A stretch of 7,332 nucleotides of DNA, from the NCBI GenBank assembly GCA_018262455.1, contig JAGSPR010000350.1:1-7332 (forward strand), given 5' to 3'. The position numbers and the translations under genes are program-made. Position 1 is the stretch's first letter; every line of letters begins with the position of its first letter. Of the stretch, positions 1 to 5,799 are shown one piece after another. This DNA comes from Deltaproteobacteria bacterium (GTDB taxonomy: Bacteria; Myxococcota; Polyangia; Haliangiales; Haliangiaceae). The notes under the pieces were generated by a model, which searched no databases, was not told the origin of the DNA, and saw nothing but the letters and a program-made list of their open reading frames with translations.

Positions 1-258
1 GCCCTGCTCGTGCGCGCGGCCGGCCCGTCCAAGGGCACCGCGCTGGCCGAGCTCTGCCGCACCGCGGGCTGTTCACTCGACGACGCCGTCGCGATCGGCG
101 ACTGGGTCAACGACATCCCGATGTTCGAGGTGGCGGGCCGGTCGTTCGCGATGGGGACTGCTCCCGAGGCCGTGCGGGCCAAGGCCACCGACGTGCTCGG
201 GGCGGCTGCCGGCGCGGGCGGCGGCATCGCCGAGGCGATCCGTCGAGCCTGGGGCTAG
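1..258 (+). CDS. HAD-superfamily (Cof-like, subfamily IIB) hydrolase, C-terminal fragment
   Basis: Only the last 85 codons are in the window; the reading frame is open to base 1, so the gene starts upstream. The visible part carries the two C-terminal HAD signatures. A Ser-Lys-Gly-Thr-Ala-Leu stretch has the conserved motif III lysine at visible residue 11. A GDWVNDIPMF motif (Gly33, Asp34, Asn37, Asp38) is motif IV, whose acidic residues bind Mg2+. The spacing and the GD..ND..M form are typical of Cof-type sugar or phosphoglycolate/phosphoglycerate-type phosphatases. These are cytoplasmic Mg2+-dependent phosphohydrolases that use an N-terminal Asp nucleophile, which lies outside the window. 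The substrate cannot be told from this fragment. It converges with the next gene and the two stop codons overlap. The family call is firm; the specificity is unknown. Confidence 0.85.
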   Translation, partial: ALLVRAAGPSKGTALAELCRTAGCSLDDAVAIGDWVNDIPMFEVAGRSFAMGTAPEAVRAKATDVLGAAAGAGGGIAEAIRRAWG

Positions 259-1088
259 AACCGCAGCCCGACCTCGGGGCCGTACAGCGCGGGCCCGACA
301 TTGAAGTCGAGCGTACGAAACGACGCCTCGAGCGGGCCGACGCGGACGCCCGCGCGCAGCACGTACGCGCGCACGCTCGAGTCGAAGGCCATGGCCTGCG
401 CCTCGCCGATCAACGTGGTCCGGCGAGCCACCGGGTGCTCGACGCGCACGCCGCCGAGGCCGCCCGCGAGCGACGAGTCGGTCATCGGGTCGTGCTGCGT
501 CTTGGCGCCGACCGCACCCAGCTGGAGGTAGACGCGCGTCGCGCGGCCATCGTCGACGCGGACGCTGCCGACCAGCGCCGGCATCGTGAGGGTCAGGGTG
601 TCGCCATTGGGCTGCGGCTCGAAGAAGCGCGTGATCGAGCCGGCGAGCCGGAACCTCCGATCGTGGACCCCGACCTCGACCGTCCACGAGCCATCGGAGT
701 CGTGCACCGCCTGGAGCGCGCCGTAGAAGTCGAGCGTGGCGCGGGGACTGGTCTGCTGCGCGTCCGCGCCCTCGGCGACGGTCAGCCCGGCCACGCCGGT
801 GAGGACGGCGACGCGGGTGCACCGCTCCTCGCGTGGCACCCGTCGCTGCGGCCGTTCGCCATCGGGACACCGTCCCTGCAGGAGCTGATCCTCGCGGTAG
901 GTCGCGTTGTCATCGCGGGTACCGCCACTCGGAGTGCCGCCTCCGTTGCCGCCGGTGGCTCGTCCGAGTCCCGCGCTGACGTGGCCGAGCGCGCCTCCGC
1001 CTCCCGGTTCGCCGGTGGATTTTCCGGCCTGAACGGCGGAGGCGGCGAGGACCTGGATCGCGAGGACGGTCATGACGGAGATGCGCAT
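255..1088 (-). CDS. Secreted/outer-membrane-type protein with Gly-rich linker, function unknown
   Basis: I do not recognise this protein. From the ATG at 1088 it has 277 residues. The N-terminus MRISVMTVLAIQVLAASAVQA reads as a Sec signal peptide (basic start, hydrophobic core, Ala-X-Ala before residue 22). A Gly/Ser/Thr-rich linker follows (about 22-57), then a charged segment with two cysteines (74 and 90) that could form a disulfide. A short hydrophobic stretch (about 92-106) ends in Ala-Asp-Ala. Residues 116-277 are rich in alternating polar/hydrophobic stretches and end in a terminal Phe, as in outer-membrane beta-barrels or other beta-rich envelope proteins. The frame stays open to an upstream ATG at 1112 (8 residues longer, still a plausible signal peptide) and to 1163. 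No start has a clear Shine-Dalgarno site; 1088 was chosen because it gives the most compact signal peptide. The gene is transcribed divergently from puuD. The barrel idea is inference. Confidence 0.7.
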   Translation of the reverse strand: MRISVMTVLAIQVLAASAVQAGKSTGEPGGGGALGHVSAGLGRATGGNGGGTPSGGTRDDNATYREDQLLQGRCPDGERPQRRVPREERCTRVAVLTGVAGLTVAEGADAQQTSPRATLDFYGALQAVHDSDGSWTVEVGVHDRRFRLAGSITRFFEPQPNGDTLTLTMPALVGSVRVDDGRATRVYLQLGAVGAKTQHDPMTDSSLAGGLGGVRVEHPVARRTTLIGEAQAMAFDSSVRAYVLRAGVRVGPLEASFRTLDFNVGPALYGPEVGLRF

Positions 1089-1170
1089 GGGACACGCCAG
1101 AGCATTTCGCATGCCGTCGCCCGGTGGCGCCCGGTTGAATGATCGCGCGCGTCTGGCGTCCAATGACGTC

Positions 1171-1199
1171 GGGCTTGCTGCGGAATCTGCAGCGAGCCC
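1171..1199. repeat. Inverted repeat / potential hairpin upstream of puuD
   Basis: The arms are 1171-1181 (GGGCTTGCTGC) and 1189-1199 (GCAGCGAGCCC). They pair over 11 positions with a single T/G wobble around a 7-base loop (GGAATCT). The structure lies in the non-coding region between the divergent genes and upstream of the proposed puuD transcription start. It is therefore more likely a DNA-level protein-binding dyad than a transcribed hairpin for puuD. Its inner part is the first of the two CTGC-N7-GCAG boxes. Confidence 0.6.
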
Positions 1200-1214
1200 C
1201 TGCGCATTCCGCAG
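1178..1214. promoter_or_regulatory. Candidate tandem operator: two CTGC-N7-GCAG dyads
   Basis: Box 1 is CTGCGGAATCTGCAG (1178-1192) and box 2 is CTGCGCATTCCGCAG (1200-1214). Both are 15 bp, have identical CTGC/GCAG half-sites and AT-containing centres, and have centres 22 bp apart, close to two helical turns. That geometry suits two regulator dimers bound on the same face of the DNA. Box centres are about 51 and 73 bp upstream of the puuD start predicted from the TATACT box, and the puuD promoter lacks a recognisable -35 hexamer. Both points fit an activator, although repression of the divergent gene is equally possible. The regulator is not in the window. The repeats are seen directly; the operator role is inference. 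Confidence 0.5.
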
Positions 1215-1245
1215 GCACGGGATGAGGTCGTACCTCCACCCGCCC

Positions 1246-1251
1246 TATACT
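1246..1251 (+). promoter_or_regulatory. puuD -10 element (TATACT), probable leaderless start
   Basis: TATACT matches the sigma70-type -10 consensus TATAAT at five of six positions and stands out in GC-rich surroundings. It ends nine bases before the GTG at 1261. Transcription normally begins about 6-8 bases after a -10 box, which places the mRNA 5' end at or within a few bases of the GTG, i.e. a leaderless message. No Shine-Dalgarno sequence precedes the GTG, which agrees. No good -35 hexamer lies about 17 bases upstream (TGAGGT). Confidence 0.55.
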
Positions 1252-1260
1252 GGGCCCCGC

Positions 1261-2460
1261 GTGCACGCACACGAGTTGTTCGACCTGATCCTGCGATGGG
1301 CCCACATGATCGCCGGGATCATGTGGGTCGGTAACTCGATGCTGTTCAACTGGCTCGATCGCAACCTCGAGAGGTCGGCACAGCAGGGCAGGCTCTCGCA
1401 GGGCAAGATCTTCATGGTCCATTCCGGCGCGTTCTACGAGGTCGAGAAGAAGCTGCTCGAGCCCGGCGAGCTGCCGAACACGCTGCACTGGTTCAAGTGG
1501 CAGAACGGCATCACGTGGATGACCGGCATCGCGCTGTTCATCGTCGTCTACTACACGTACGGCGCCTCGTTCCTCGTCGATCCGCGGGTCGCGATGGTCG
1601 AGCCCATCGTTGGCATCGTGCTCTCGATCAGCGCGCTGTTCACCGGCTGGGTCCTGTACGACGGCCTGTGGCGGATCTACGGCGAGCACCACCCGCGGAT
1701 GGCCAACATCCTGTCGATCGTCATGCTGTTCGGCGCGATCTACGGCTTCTCGCAGGCGTTCGGCGGCCGCGGTGCGTACATGCAGACCGGCGTGCTGATC
1801 GGCACCCTGATGACCGGGAACGTCTGGATGTGCATCGTGCCGTCGCAGCACGCGCTGATCGCCGCCACCACCACCGGCAAGGAGCAGGACCCGACGCTGT
1901 CGATCCGCGCCAAGCAGCGCAGCATCCACAACAACTACCTGACGTTCCCGCTGCTGTTCATCATGGTCTCGAACCACTTCCCGGCCACGTATCAGCACCA
2001 CCTCAACTGGCTGATCCTGATCGCGGTGATCGTGGGCGGCGCCGGGATCCGCCACTTCATGAACACGCGCTACCTCGGCCACGGCGTCACGCGTCCCGCC
2101 GGTGCATTCATCGCGCCGACGATCGGCATGGCCGGCATCGCGCTCGCGGGCTTGCTCGTCGTCAGCAACGTCGAGCAGTCGACCCACCTCGCCGCCTACC
2201 CGGTGAGCTACGCGCGCGCCGCCGAGATCATTGCGCAGCGCTGCGCGCCCTGCCACAGCTCGCACCCGACCGACCCGCAGTTCCCGATCGCGCCCCTCAA
2301 CCTCAAGTTCGACCGCCCCGACGAGGTCCAGCGGATGGCCGCCCGGATCAACGCGCGCGCGGTCGACACCGATCAGATGCCGTTCAACAACCGCACGGGC
2401 ATGCTGCCGCAGGAGCGCGCCGAGCTCGGGCGCTGGATCGCCGACGGCGCGCTCCAGTAG
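1261..2460 (+). CDS. puuD: Urate hydroxylase PuuD, membrane-anchored with C-terminal cytochrome c domain
   Basis: A 399-residue inner-membrane enzyme that converts urate to 5-hydroxyisourate, the first step of urate breakdown, sending electrons to cytochrome c instead of making H2O2 as soluble uricase does. The N-terminal domain (about 1-310) has eight likely membrane helices. It carries family-like motifs such as RWAHMIAGIMWVG (His15), a VHSGAFYEVEKK segment and an SIHNNYLTFPLLFIMVSNHFP-type segment rich in potential haem/metal histidines. The C-terminal domain (about 315-399) has a haem c site Cys-Ala-Pro-Cys-His (328-332) and a likely distal ligand Met373 in DTDQMPFNN. The GTG at 1261 was chosen because family homology begins right after it and a TATACT box sits nine bases upstream; an in-frame ATG at 1222 would add 13 poorly conserved residues. 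It is followed by a palindromic element and then allB. The assignment is firm. Confidence 0.93.
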   Translation: MHAHELFDLILRWAHMIAGIMWVGNSMLFNWLDRNLERSAQQGRLSQGKIFMVHSGAFYEVEKKLLEPGELPNTLHWFKWQNGITWMTGIALFIVVYYTYGASFLVDPRVAMVEPIVGIVLSISALFTGWVLYDGLWRIYGEHHPRMANILSIVMLFGAIYGFSQAFGGRGAYMQTGVLIGTLMTGNVWMCIVPSQHALIAATTTGKEQDPTLSIRAKQRSIHNNYLTFPLLFIMVSNHFPATYQHHLNWLILIAVIVGGAGIRHFMNTRYLGHGVTRPAGAFIAPTIGMAGIALAGLLVVSNVEQSTHLAAYPVSYARAAEIIAQRCAPCHSSHPTDPQFPIAPLNLKFDRPDEVQRMAARINARAVDTDQMPFNNRTGMLPQERAELGRWIADGALQ

Positions 2461-2461
2461 A

Positions 2462-2564
2462 GGGGGCAGGCTCCAATTGCGGAACTTGCAATGCAGTTGC
2501 AGGTGACGCGAACGAGCATTCGCGCACTTGCGCGACCCAATTTGCGCAACTGGAGCCTGACCCC
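2462..2564. repeat. REP-like palindromic element between puuD and allB
   Basis: The outer arms 2462-2481 (GGGGGCAGGCTCCAATTGCG) and 2545-2564 (reverse complement GGGGTCAGGCTCCAGTTGCG) match at 18 of 20 positions. Weaker pairing continues seven bases further inward (five of seven). A perfect 7-bp inner stem, 2520-2526 against 2529-2535 (TCGCGCA/TGCGCGA), lies between them. The element starts one base after the puuD stop and ends just before the allB -10 box. Its core GGGGTCAGGCTCC resembles, from memory, dispersed REP-type repeats mobilised by RAYT/IS200-like Y1 transposases in many genomes; I cannot verify copy number here. As RNA the whole unit could fold into a long stem and act as a terminator, attenuator or mRNA stabiliser after puuD. 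It lacks a T-tract. No target-site duplication is evident. Confidence 0.65.
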
Positions 2565-2567
2565 AAA

Positions 2568-2573
2568 TATACT
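2568..2573 (+). promoter_or_regulatory. allB -10 element (TATACT), probable leaderless start
   Basis: The same TATACT hexamer as ahead of puuD ends eight bases before the allB GTG at 2582, with no Shine-Dalgarno sequence between. By the usual spacing the transcript would start at or very near the GTG. The -35 position (about 2545-2550, CGCAAC) falls inside the right arm of the palindromic element; a TTGCGC at 2542-2547 is spaced 20 bp, which is long. This suggests allB and the two genes after it can be transcribed independently of puuD. Confidence 0.5.
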
Positions 2574-2581
2574 CGCGGCCG

Positions 2582-3931
2582 GTGCCTGCCCCGCTGCTCG
2601 TCGTCCGTTCGCGTCGTGTCGTCACCCCCGAGGGGATCCGGCCCGCCGCGATCCACGTCCGCGGCGAGCGGATCGAGCGGGTGGCCGAGTACGCCGACGT
2701 GCCGGCGGGCGCGCGCGTCGATGACGTCGGCGAGCTCGCCGTGCTGCCGGGGATCGTCGACACGCACGTCCACCTCAACGAGCCCGGGCGCACGGAGTGG
2801 GAGGGGTTCGCGACGGCGACGCGCGCGGCCGCGATCGGCGGGGTCACGACGCTCGTCGACATGCCGCTCAACTCGATCCCTCCGACGACCACGCGCGAGG
2901 GGCTCGCGGCCAAGCGCGCGGCCGCACGGGGGCAGTGCGCGGTCGATGTCGGGTTCTGGGGCGGCGTGGTGCCGGGAAACGCCGGCGAGCTGGCGGGGCT
3001 GGTCAGCGACGGCGTGCGCGGGTTCAAGTGCTTCCTCGTCGACTCGGGGGTCGAGGAGTTCGGCTGGGTGGGCGAGGCCGAGCTCCGGCCGGCGATGCAG
3101 ATCCTCGCCGGCTTGGCCGTGCCGCTGCTGGTCCACGCCGAGGTGGCGGGCCCGATCGACGCCGCGACCGCCCAGCTCGCCAACGCCGACCCTCGGCGCT
3201 ACGCGACGTACCTGGCTTCGCGGCCGCCCGGCGCCGAGGAGCAGGCGATCGCGCTGGTCACCGGGCTGTGTCGCGCGACCGGCGCACGCACGCACATCGT
3301 GCATCACTCGGCGGCGAGCGCGCTCGGCCAGCTCCGCGAGGCGCGGGCGCAGGGGCTGCCGATCACGGCGGAGACCTGTCCGCACTATCTGCACTTCACC
3401 GCGGAGGCGATTCCCGACGGTGCGACGCCGTTCAAGTGCGCACCGCCGATCCGCGAGGCCGCGAATCGTGAGGCACTGTGGCAGGCGCTGGCCGAGGGGG
3501 TGCTCGATTTCGTGGCCTCGGATCATTCGCCGTGCAGTCCGGCGCTCAAGGCGATCGAGGTCGGCGACTTCGTGGCGGCGTGGGGCGGGGTCTCGGGGTT
3601 GCAGCTCGCGCTGCCCGTGATCTGGACCGAGGCCGCTGCGCGCGGCCACACGCTGATCGATCTCGTGCGCTGGATGTCCGCCGGGCCGGCACGGCTCGCC
3701 GGCCTCACGGCCACGAAGGGCGCGATCTCCATCGGTCGGCATGCCGATCTCGTCGTGTTCGATGACGAGGCCCGCGTCACGGTGACCGCCGATTCGGTGC
3801 ACCATCGCCACAAGATCTCGCCGTACCTCGGCGAGACGTTGCGGGGGGTGGTGCAGGCGACCTACCTGCGCGGCACGCTCGTCGCCGAGCGCGGCCACAC
3901 GATCGCGAACGACCTGGGAGCCTTGCTATGA
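2582..3931 (+). CDS. allB: Allantoinase
   Basis: A 449-residue cytoplasmic amidohydrolase-superfamily (cyclic amidohydrolase) enzyme that hydrolyses the hydantoin ring of S-allantoin to allantoate. Expected binuclear metal ligands are present in order: His62 and His64 in DTHVHLNEPGRTEWEGF, the probable carbamylated Lys149 in GFKCFLVDSG, His185 in VHAEV, His241 in HIVHHS, and Asp314 in ASDHSPC. The DTHVH.NEPG..EWEG pattern favours allantoinase over dihydropyrimidinase or dihydroorotase. Length is normal for the family (about 450). The start is the GTG at 2582, eight bases after a TATACT box; the family N-terminus (a short beta-strand segment, VVRSRRVVTP) begins right after it. Its stop overlaps the next start by ATGA, so translation is coupled to the allantoicase fusion whose substrate it makes. 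The assignment is firm. Confidence 0.95.
   Translation: MPAPLLVVRSRRVVTPEGIRPAAIHVRGERIERVAEYADVPAGARVDDVGELAVLPGIVDTHVHLNEPGRTEWEGFATATRAAAIGGVTTLVDMPLNSIPPTTTREGLAAKRAAARGQCAVDVGFWGGVVPGNAGELAGLVSDGVRGFKCFLVDSGVEEFGWVGEAELRPAMQILAGLAVPLLVHAEVAGPIDAATAQLANADPRRYATYLASRPPGAEEQAIALVTGLCRATGARTHIVHHSAASALGQLREARAQGLPITAETCPHYLHFTAEAIPDGATPFKCAPPIREAANREALWQALAEGVLDFVASDHSPCSPALKAIEVGDFVAAWGGVSGLQLALPVIWTEAAARGHTLIDLVRWMSAGPARLAGLTATKGAISIGRHADLVVFDDEARVTVTADSVHHRHKISPYLGETLRGVVQATYLRGTLVAERGHTIANDLGALL
3916..3920 (+). promoter_or_regulatory. Ribosome binding site for the allantoicase/UraD fusion
   Basis: GGGAG lies seven bases before the ATG at 3928, inside the end of allB. A clear Shine-Dalgarno site here contrasts with its absence ahead of puuD and allB and supports re-initiation at the ATGA overlap. 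Confidence 0.55.
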
Positions 3932-5442
3932 CCGAACCATTCTCGTTTCTCGATCTGCCTGACCTCGCGTGCGAGGCCGTCGGCGGCGCCGCGCTCGCGA
4001 CCAACGATGACTTCTTCGCCGAGAAGGAGAACCTGCTCCGGGCCCACGAGGCCGTGTGGAAGGACCACGAGTACACCGACCGCGGCAAGTGGATGGACGG
4101 CTGGGAGTCGCGCCGGCGCCGCGAGGCAGGTCATGACTGGTGCATCGTGCGGCTCGGGCTGCCCGGCGTGATCCGCGGCGTCGTCGTCGACACCGCGTTC
4201 TTCCGCGGCAACTTTCCGGAGTCGTGCGCGATGTACGCGACCCAGGTCGACGACCCGCTCGATCTGCGGGCGCTCGAGCACGCGACCTGGACCGAGGTGC
4301 TGCCGCGCGCGCGCCTGCAAGGCGATCACAAGAACGCGTTCGAGATCGATGATCGCCATCGCTACACCCACGTCCGGCTCGAGATCTTCCCCGACGGCGG
4401 CGTCGCGCGGCTGCGGATCCACGGCGAGGTGGTGCCGAACTGGACGCGGCTCCGCGCCCTCGGTGGGCCGATCGATCTGGCGGCGCTCGAGCATGGCGCG
4501 GTGGTCGAGACCTGCAGCGACATGTTCTTCGGGTCGCGCAACAACCTCATCAAGCCCGGGCCATCGCGCAGCATGGCGGACGGCTGGGAGACCCGCCGCC
4601 GCCGTGGTCCGGGCCACGACTGGGCGATCATCCGGCTCGCGACCGCGGGGACGGTCGAGCGCGTCGAGATCGACACGACGCACTTCAAGGGCAACGCCCC
4701 GGGCCGTGCAACCCTCGAGGGCACGCACGCGCCGGGCGTCGCGGCCGAGGCGCTGACCGGCTGGCGGCCGCTGCTGGCGACCCCGCTCCAGCCGCACACC
4801 CGTCACGTGTTCGATGGCGACCTGCGGCGGATCGGCGAGGTGACGCACCTGCGGCTCTCGGTGTTCCCCGACGGCGGGGTGGCGCGCCTGCGAGCCTGGG
4901 GGCACCTGACCGAGCACGCCGCGGGCATCTCCGCGCTCGATGCGATGTCGGCGGAGCACGCGACCGAGACGCTGCTGCGCTGCTGCGGCTCGACTCGATG
5001 GGCGAGCGCGATGGCCCTCGCGCGTCCGTTCGAGGACACCCCGGCTCTGCTCCGGATCGCCGAACGGATCTGGTGGTCGCTCGAAGCCAAGGACCACCGC
5101 GAGGCGTTTGCCGCGCACCCGAAGATCGGCATCCCCGCCGCCAAGCAGGCGGTGCCGCTGGACGCCGAGACCACGGCCAAGTGGGCCCGCGACGAGCAGA
5201 AGGGCGCCGCCGCAGCGACCGAGCAAACCGCCGGCGCGCTCGCCGCCGGCAATCGCGCGTACGAGGACAAGTACGGCTTCATCTTCATCGTCTGCGCGAC
5301 CGGGCGCAGCGCGGAGAGCATGCTGGCCGAGCTCCGCGCGCGGCTCGAGAGCTCGGAAGCGGATGAGCTGCGGACCGCCGCCGAGGAGCAGGCGAAGATC
5401 ACGCGGCTGCGTCTCCACAAGCTGATCGGAGAGCTCGGATGA
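3928..5442 (+). CDS. alc-uraD: Bifunctional allantoicase / OHCU decarboxylase fusion
   Basis: A 504-residue two-enzyme fusion. Residues about 1-330 are allantoicase, which cleaves allantoate to ureidoglycolate and urea. It shows the family's internal duplication: repeat 1 (about 15-172) has DGWESRRRR..GHDW and FPDGGVARLR, and repeat 2 (about 183-328) has DGWETRRRR..GHDW and FPDGGVARLR. Residues about 333-504 form a full-length OHCU decarboxylase (UraD; normal size about 165-175), which turns 2-oxo-4-hydroxy-4-carboxy-5-ureidoimidazoline into S-allantoin. UraD signatures are AHPKIG with catalytic His397, the DEQ segment with Glu423, YEDKYGFIFIVCATGRS, and KITRLRL with a likely catalytic arginine at 493 or 495. 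The junction near residue 332 is in frame with almost no linker. The two domains act on either side of AllB, not in consecutive steps. ATGA overlaps join it to allB and uraH. The family calls are firm; the functional benefit of the fusion is unknown. Confidence 0.93.
   Translation: MTEPFSFLDLPDLACEAVGGAALATNDDFFAEKENLLRAHEAVWKDHEYTDRGKWMDGWESRRRREAGHDWCIVRLGLPGVIRGVVVDTAFFRGNFPESCAMYATQVDDPLDLRALEHATWTEVLPRARLQGDHKNAFEIDDRHRYTHVRLEIFPDGGVARLRIHGEVVPNWTRLRALGGPIDLAALEHGAVVETCSDMFFGSRNNLIKPGPSRSMADGWETRRRRGPGHDWAIIRLATAGTVERVEIDTTHFKGNAPGRATLEGTHAPGVAAEALTGWRPLLATPLQPHTRHVFDGDLRRIGEVTHLRLSVFPDGGVARLRAWGHLTEHAAGISALDAMSAEHATETLLRCCGSTRWASAMALARPFEDTPALLRIAERIWWSLEAKDHREAFAAHPKIGIPAAKQAVPLDAETTAKWARDEQKGAAAATEQTAGALAAGNRAYEDKYGFIFIVCATGRSAESMLAELRARLESSEADELRTAAEEQAKITRLRLHKLIGELG
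5428..5433 (+). promoter_or_regulatory. Ribosome binding site for uraH
   Basis: GGAGAG ends five bases before the uraH ATG at 5439, inside the last codons of the fusion gene. This supports coupled translation at the ATGA overlap. Confidence 0.5.
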
Positions 5443-5768
5443 TCACGACCCACGTCCTCGACACTGCCACTGGACGCCCAGGTGGAGGGATCGCGATCGA
5501 GCTCGAGCGGGCAGGCGCCGGATCGGACTGGGCGCTGATCGGGAGCGGCGTGACCGATGACGATGGCCGGCTGCGCACCCTCACCCCGAGCGCGCTCGAC
5601 GCCGGTACGTACCGGATCCGGTTCCACACCGGGCCGTACTTCGCGGCCACCGGACGGCCAGCGTTCTTCCCGGTCGTCGAGATCCAGTTCACCGTCGAGA
5701 CCGGGCAGCACTACCACGTGCCACTGCTGGTCTCGCCGTACGGATATACGACCTATCGCGGTAGCTGA
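5439..5768 (+). CDS. uraH: 5-Hydroxyisourate hydrolase (transthyretin-like)
   Basis: A 109-residue transthyretin-related protein that hydrolyses 5-hydroxyisourate, the PuuD product, to OHCU, the substrate of the UraD domain encoded just upstream. The family landmarks are complete: His5 in the N-terminal THVLDTATGRP motif, Arg44 in DDGR, the YRIRF...YF segment, PAFFPVVEI, His93 in HYHVPLLVSPYGY, and the diagnostic C-terminal Tyr-Arg-Gly-Ser (106-109). Length is typical for a cytosolic homotetrameric enzyme, and there is no signal peptide. Its ATG overlaps the fusion stop by ATGA and has a good ribosome site. It is the last clearly pathway-linked gene. The assignment is very secure. Confidence 0.96.
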   Translation: MITTHVLDTATGRPGGGIAIELERAGAGSDWALIGSGVTDDDGRLRTLTPSALDAGTYRIRFHTGPYFAATGRPAFFPVVEIQFTVETGQHYHVPLLVSPYGYTTYRGS

Positions 5769-5770
5769 CT

Positions 5771-5799
5771 GGCATACGCGGTGCAGACCGCTGCTTGCC
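5771..5799 (+). other. Potential hairpin between uraH and the hemerythrin gene
   Basis: GCGGT (5778-5782) and ACCGC (5787-5791) pair perfectly around a GCAG loop, and GGCA (5771-5774) can close on TGCC (5796-5799) with an unpaired interior between. It fills nearly all of the 31-base gap. There is no T-tract, so it is a poor intrinsic terminator. It could weaken read-through or mask initiation at the ATG at 5800. Short GC-rich stems are common by chance here. Confidence 0.3.

Noticed and set aside
1135..1163. Possible minus-strand promoter, TTGGAC (1163-1158) with ATTCAA (1140-1135) at 17 bp
   Set aside because: The -35 is fair but the -10 matches the consensus poorly; not strong enough to list as a promoter for the secreted-protein gene.
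1072..1260. Upstream extension of puuD to an ATG at 1072
   Set aside because: The added residues are not membrane-like or family-like, would overlap the divergent gene's 5' end, and would place the TATACT box and operator-like dyads inside coding sequence.
910..3183. Very long open frame on the minus strand opposite puuD and the start of allB
   Set aside because: Arg/Ala/Pro/His-rich low-information product with no domain; it is the antisense shadow of two well-supported enzymes in high-GC DNA.
1497..3620. Long plus-strand open frame in another phase through puuD and allB
   Set aside because: Composition is almost all Arg, Ala, Ser and Pro with no recognisable motif; puuD and allB explain the same bases with conserved catalytic residues.
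3862..5418. Long minus-strand open frame opposite the allantoicase/UraD gene
   Set aside because: Arg-rich shadow; the plus-strand gene has complete family motifs in both domains.
5745..5750. TATACG as a possible -10 box for the hemerythrin gene
   Set aside because: It lies inside uraH codons (the conserved GYTTY region), about 50 bases from the ATG, with no partner -35; coding constraint explains it.
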